Assembly (NCBI GenBank): GCA_014896635.1
Contig: JADBKA010000216.1
Span: 1-8,096, forward strand
Direction of reading: 5' to 3'
Source of the DNA: Ktedonobacteraceae bacterium
GTDB taxonomy: Bacteria; Chloroflexota; Ktedonobacteria; Ktedonobacterales; Ktedonobacteraceae
DNA: 8,096 nucleotides
How positions within the stretch are numbered: the first letter of the stretch is position 1; each line of letters begins with the position of its first letter. This document shows positions 7,382 to 8,096 of the stretch, piece by piece. Under the pieces are notes generated by a model that made no database searches, was not told the origin of the DNA, and saw only the letters and a list, made by a program, of their open reading frames with translations. A program made the translations under genes and the position numbers.

Positions 7382-7413
7382 GGGGTCCTTGCGTAAAAGA
7401 AAGAAGCCTACAC

Positions 7414-8096
7414 ATGTCTGAACTGCACACCCTGCTGACAGGCCTCGCGTTCGGCGAATCGCCCCGCTGGCATGAGGACCGTCTGTGGGTCTCCGGTGGG
7501 TCTCCGACTGGGGCGCTCAAGAAGTCCTTGCCGTTGATCTATCTGGCAAAAGCGAAATCATCACCCACGTCCAGTCTTTTCCCTTTTGCATTGACTTTCT
7601 GCCCGATGGGCGTCTGCTCGTCGTCTCGGCGCGAGATCGACTGCTCCTGCGCAGGGAATCGGACGGGCGATTTGTGACCCATGCGAGTCTTGGCGGCCTC
7701 TCTGACCATCCCTGGAATGAGATCGTTGTAGATGGTCGGGGCAACGCCTACCTCAACAACATCGGTTTTGACTTTCCAGGCGGCGAGTTCGCTACAGGCA
7801 TCATCGCTCTGGTCACCTCTGATGGATCGGTGCGCCAGATGGCCGATGGTCTGGCCTTTCCTAATGGCATGGCTGTGACTCCCGATAACCGGACGTTGAT
7901 CGTAGCCGAGTCCTACGGAAAGCGTCTCACGGCCTTCGAGATCGAAGCGACAGGGGATCTGGTGAACCGGCGCGTGTGGGCTGACCTCGGCGACGGCGCC
8001 CCGGACGGAATTTGCCTTGACGCCGATAGGGCTATCTGGTACGCTGACGTTCCTAACAAGCGGTGTGTGCGTGTACGCGAAGGTGGTGAGGTATTA
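7414..8096 (+). pseudogene. SMP-30/gluconolactonase-family gene, frameshifted, partial
   Basis: The start MSELHTLLTGLAFGESPRW is the classic N-terminus of the SMP-30/regucalcin/gluconolactonase beta-propeller family, with metal-ligand Glu15. After LWVS the frame is lost and stops at 7675-7677. The +2 frame from 7506 continues the family sequence unbroken to the window end. It includes DWGAQEVLAVDL, CIDFLPDGRLL, NEIVVDGRGNAYLNN, FPNGMAVTPDN (Asn ligand, codon 7863-7865) and APDGICLDADRAIWYAD (Asp ligand, codon 8004-8006). The break coincides with an exact 11-bp tandem duplication (7485-7506); removing one copy restores LWVSDWGAQ. Family enzymes hydrolyse sugar lactones using one divalent metal. 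The frame upstream of 7414 is open to 7312, but MSEL matches the family start. The ribosome site is weak (AAGAAAG). The 3' end lies outside the window. Confidence 0.85.
7485..7506 (+). repeat. Exact 11-bp tandem duplication causing a frameshift
   Basis: GTGGGTCTCCG occurs at 7485-7495 and again, without a gap, at 7496-7506. Eleven bases shift the reading frame of the SMP-30-family gene. Deleting either copy joins the two family-like frames seamlessly. Replication slippage is the simplest origin; an assembly or culture artefact is possible. Confidence 0.9.

Noticed and set aside
7312..7413. Upstream ATG of the SMP-30-family frame
   Set aside because: It adds 34 residues unlike the family. MSELHTLL at 7414 is the normal N-terminus.

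Overview
The window looks like a chromosomal stretch from a moderately GC-rich, free-living bacterium. The gap-pgk-tpiA operon order, the gene neighbours and the high-copy GC-rich hairpin repeats fit a Chloroflexota lineage such as Ktedonobacteria. That placement is inference; no rRNA or other marker gene is present.

Layout. Positions 1-42 hold a decayed copy of a GC-rich repeat. A small SnoaL/NTF2-like gene (101-511, +) follows, with a well-spaced sigma70-type promoter whose spacer is a palindrome. Positions 532-917 hold a tandem array of about five 80-bp units, three of them identical, in the convergent gap between the SnoaL gene and tpiA. On the minus strand lies a glycolytic operon, gap (4197-3184) > pgk (3076-1883) > tpiA (1760-963). 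Each gene is followed by a perfect inverted repeat lacking a U-tract. Together these enzymes convert DHAP to G3P and G3P to 3-phosphoglycerate, yielding NADH and ATP. Upstream and also on the minus strand are a fold-type I PLP aminotransferase (about 5971 to 4466) and a cytoplasmic-looking staphylococcal-nuclease-domain protein (7109-6144). At the right edge a + strand SMP-30/gluconolactonase-family gene begins at 7414 and runs off the window. It is frameshifted by an exact 11-bp tandem duplication. Between it and the nuclease gene a 57-codon ORF on the minus strand could encode a small single-span membrane protein.

Most notable signal. Two perfect 16-bp palindromes identical to the ParB centromere site parS lie 39 bp apart between the nuclease and aminotransferase genes. 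A third, near-consensus copy lies upstream of gap. This suggests the window is in the chromosome-segregation (usually origin-proximal) domain. I see no tRNA, rRNA, CRISPR array or transposase gene. I found no clearly new multi-gene system; the unusual items are the parS cluster, the repeat array, the operon hairpins, the frameshifted SMP-30 gene and the small ORF.
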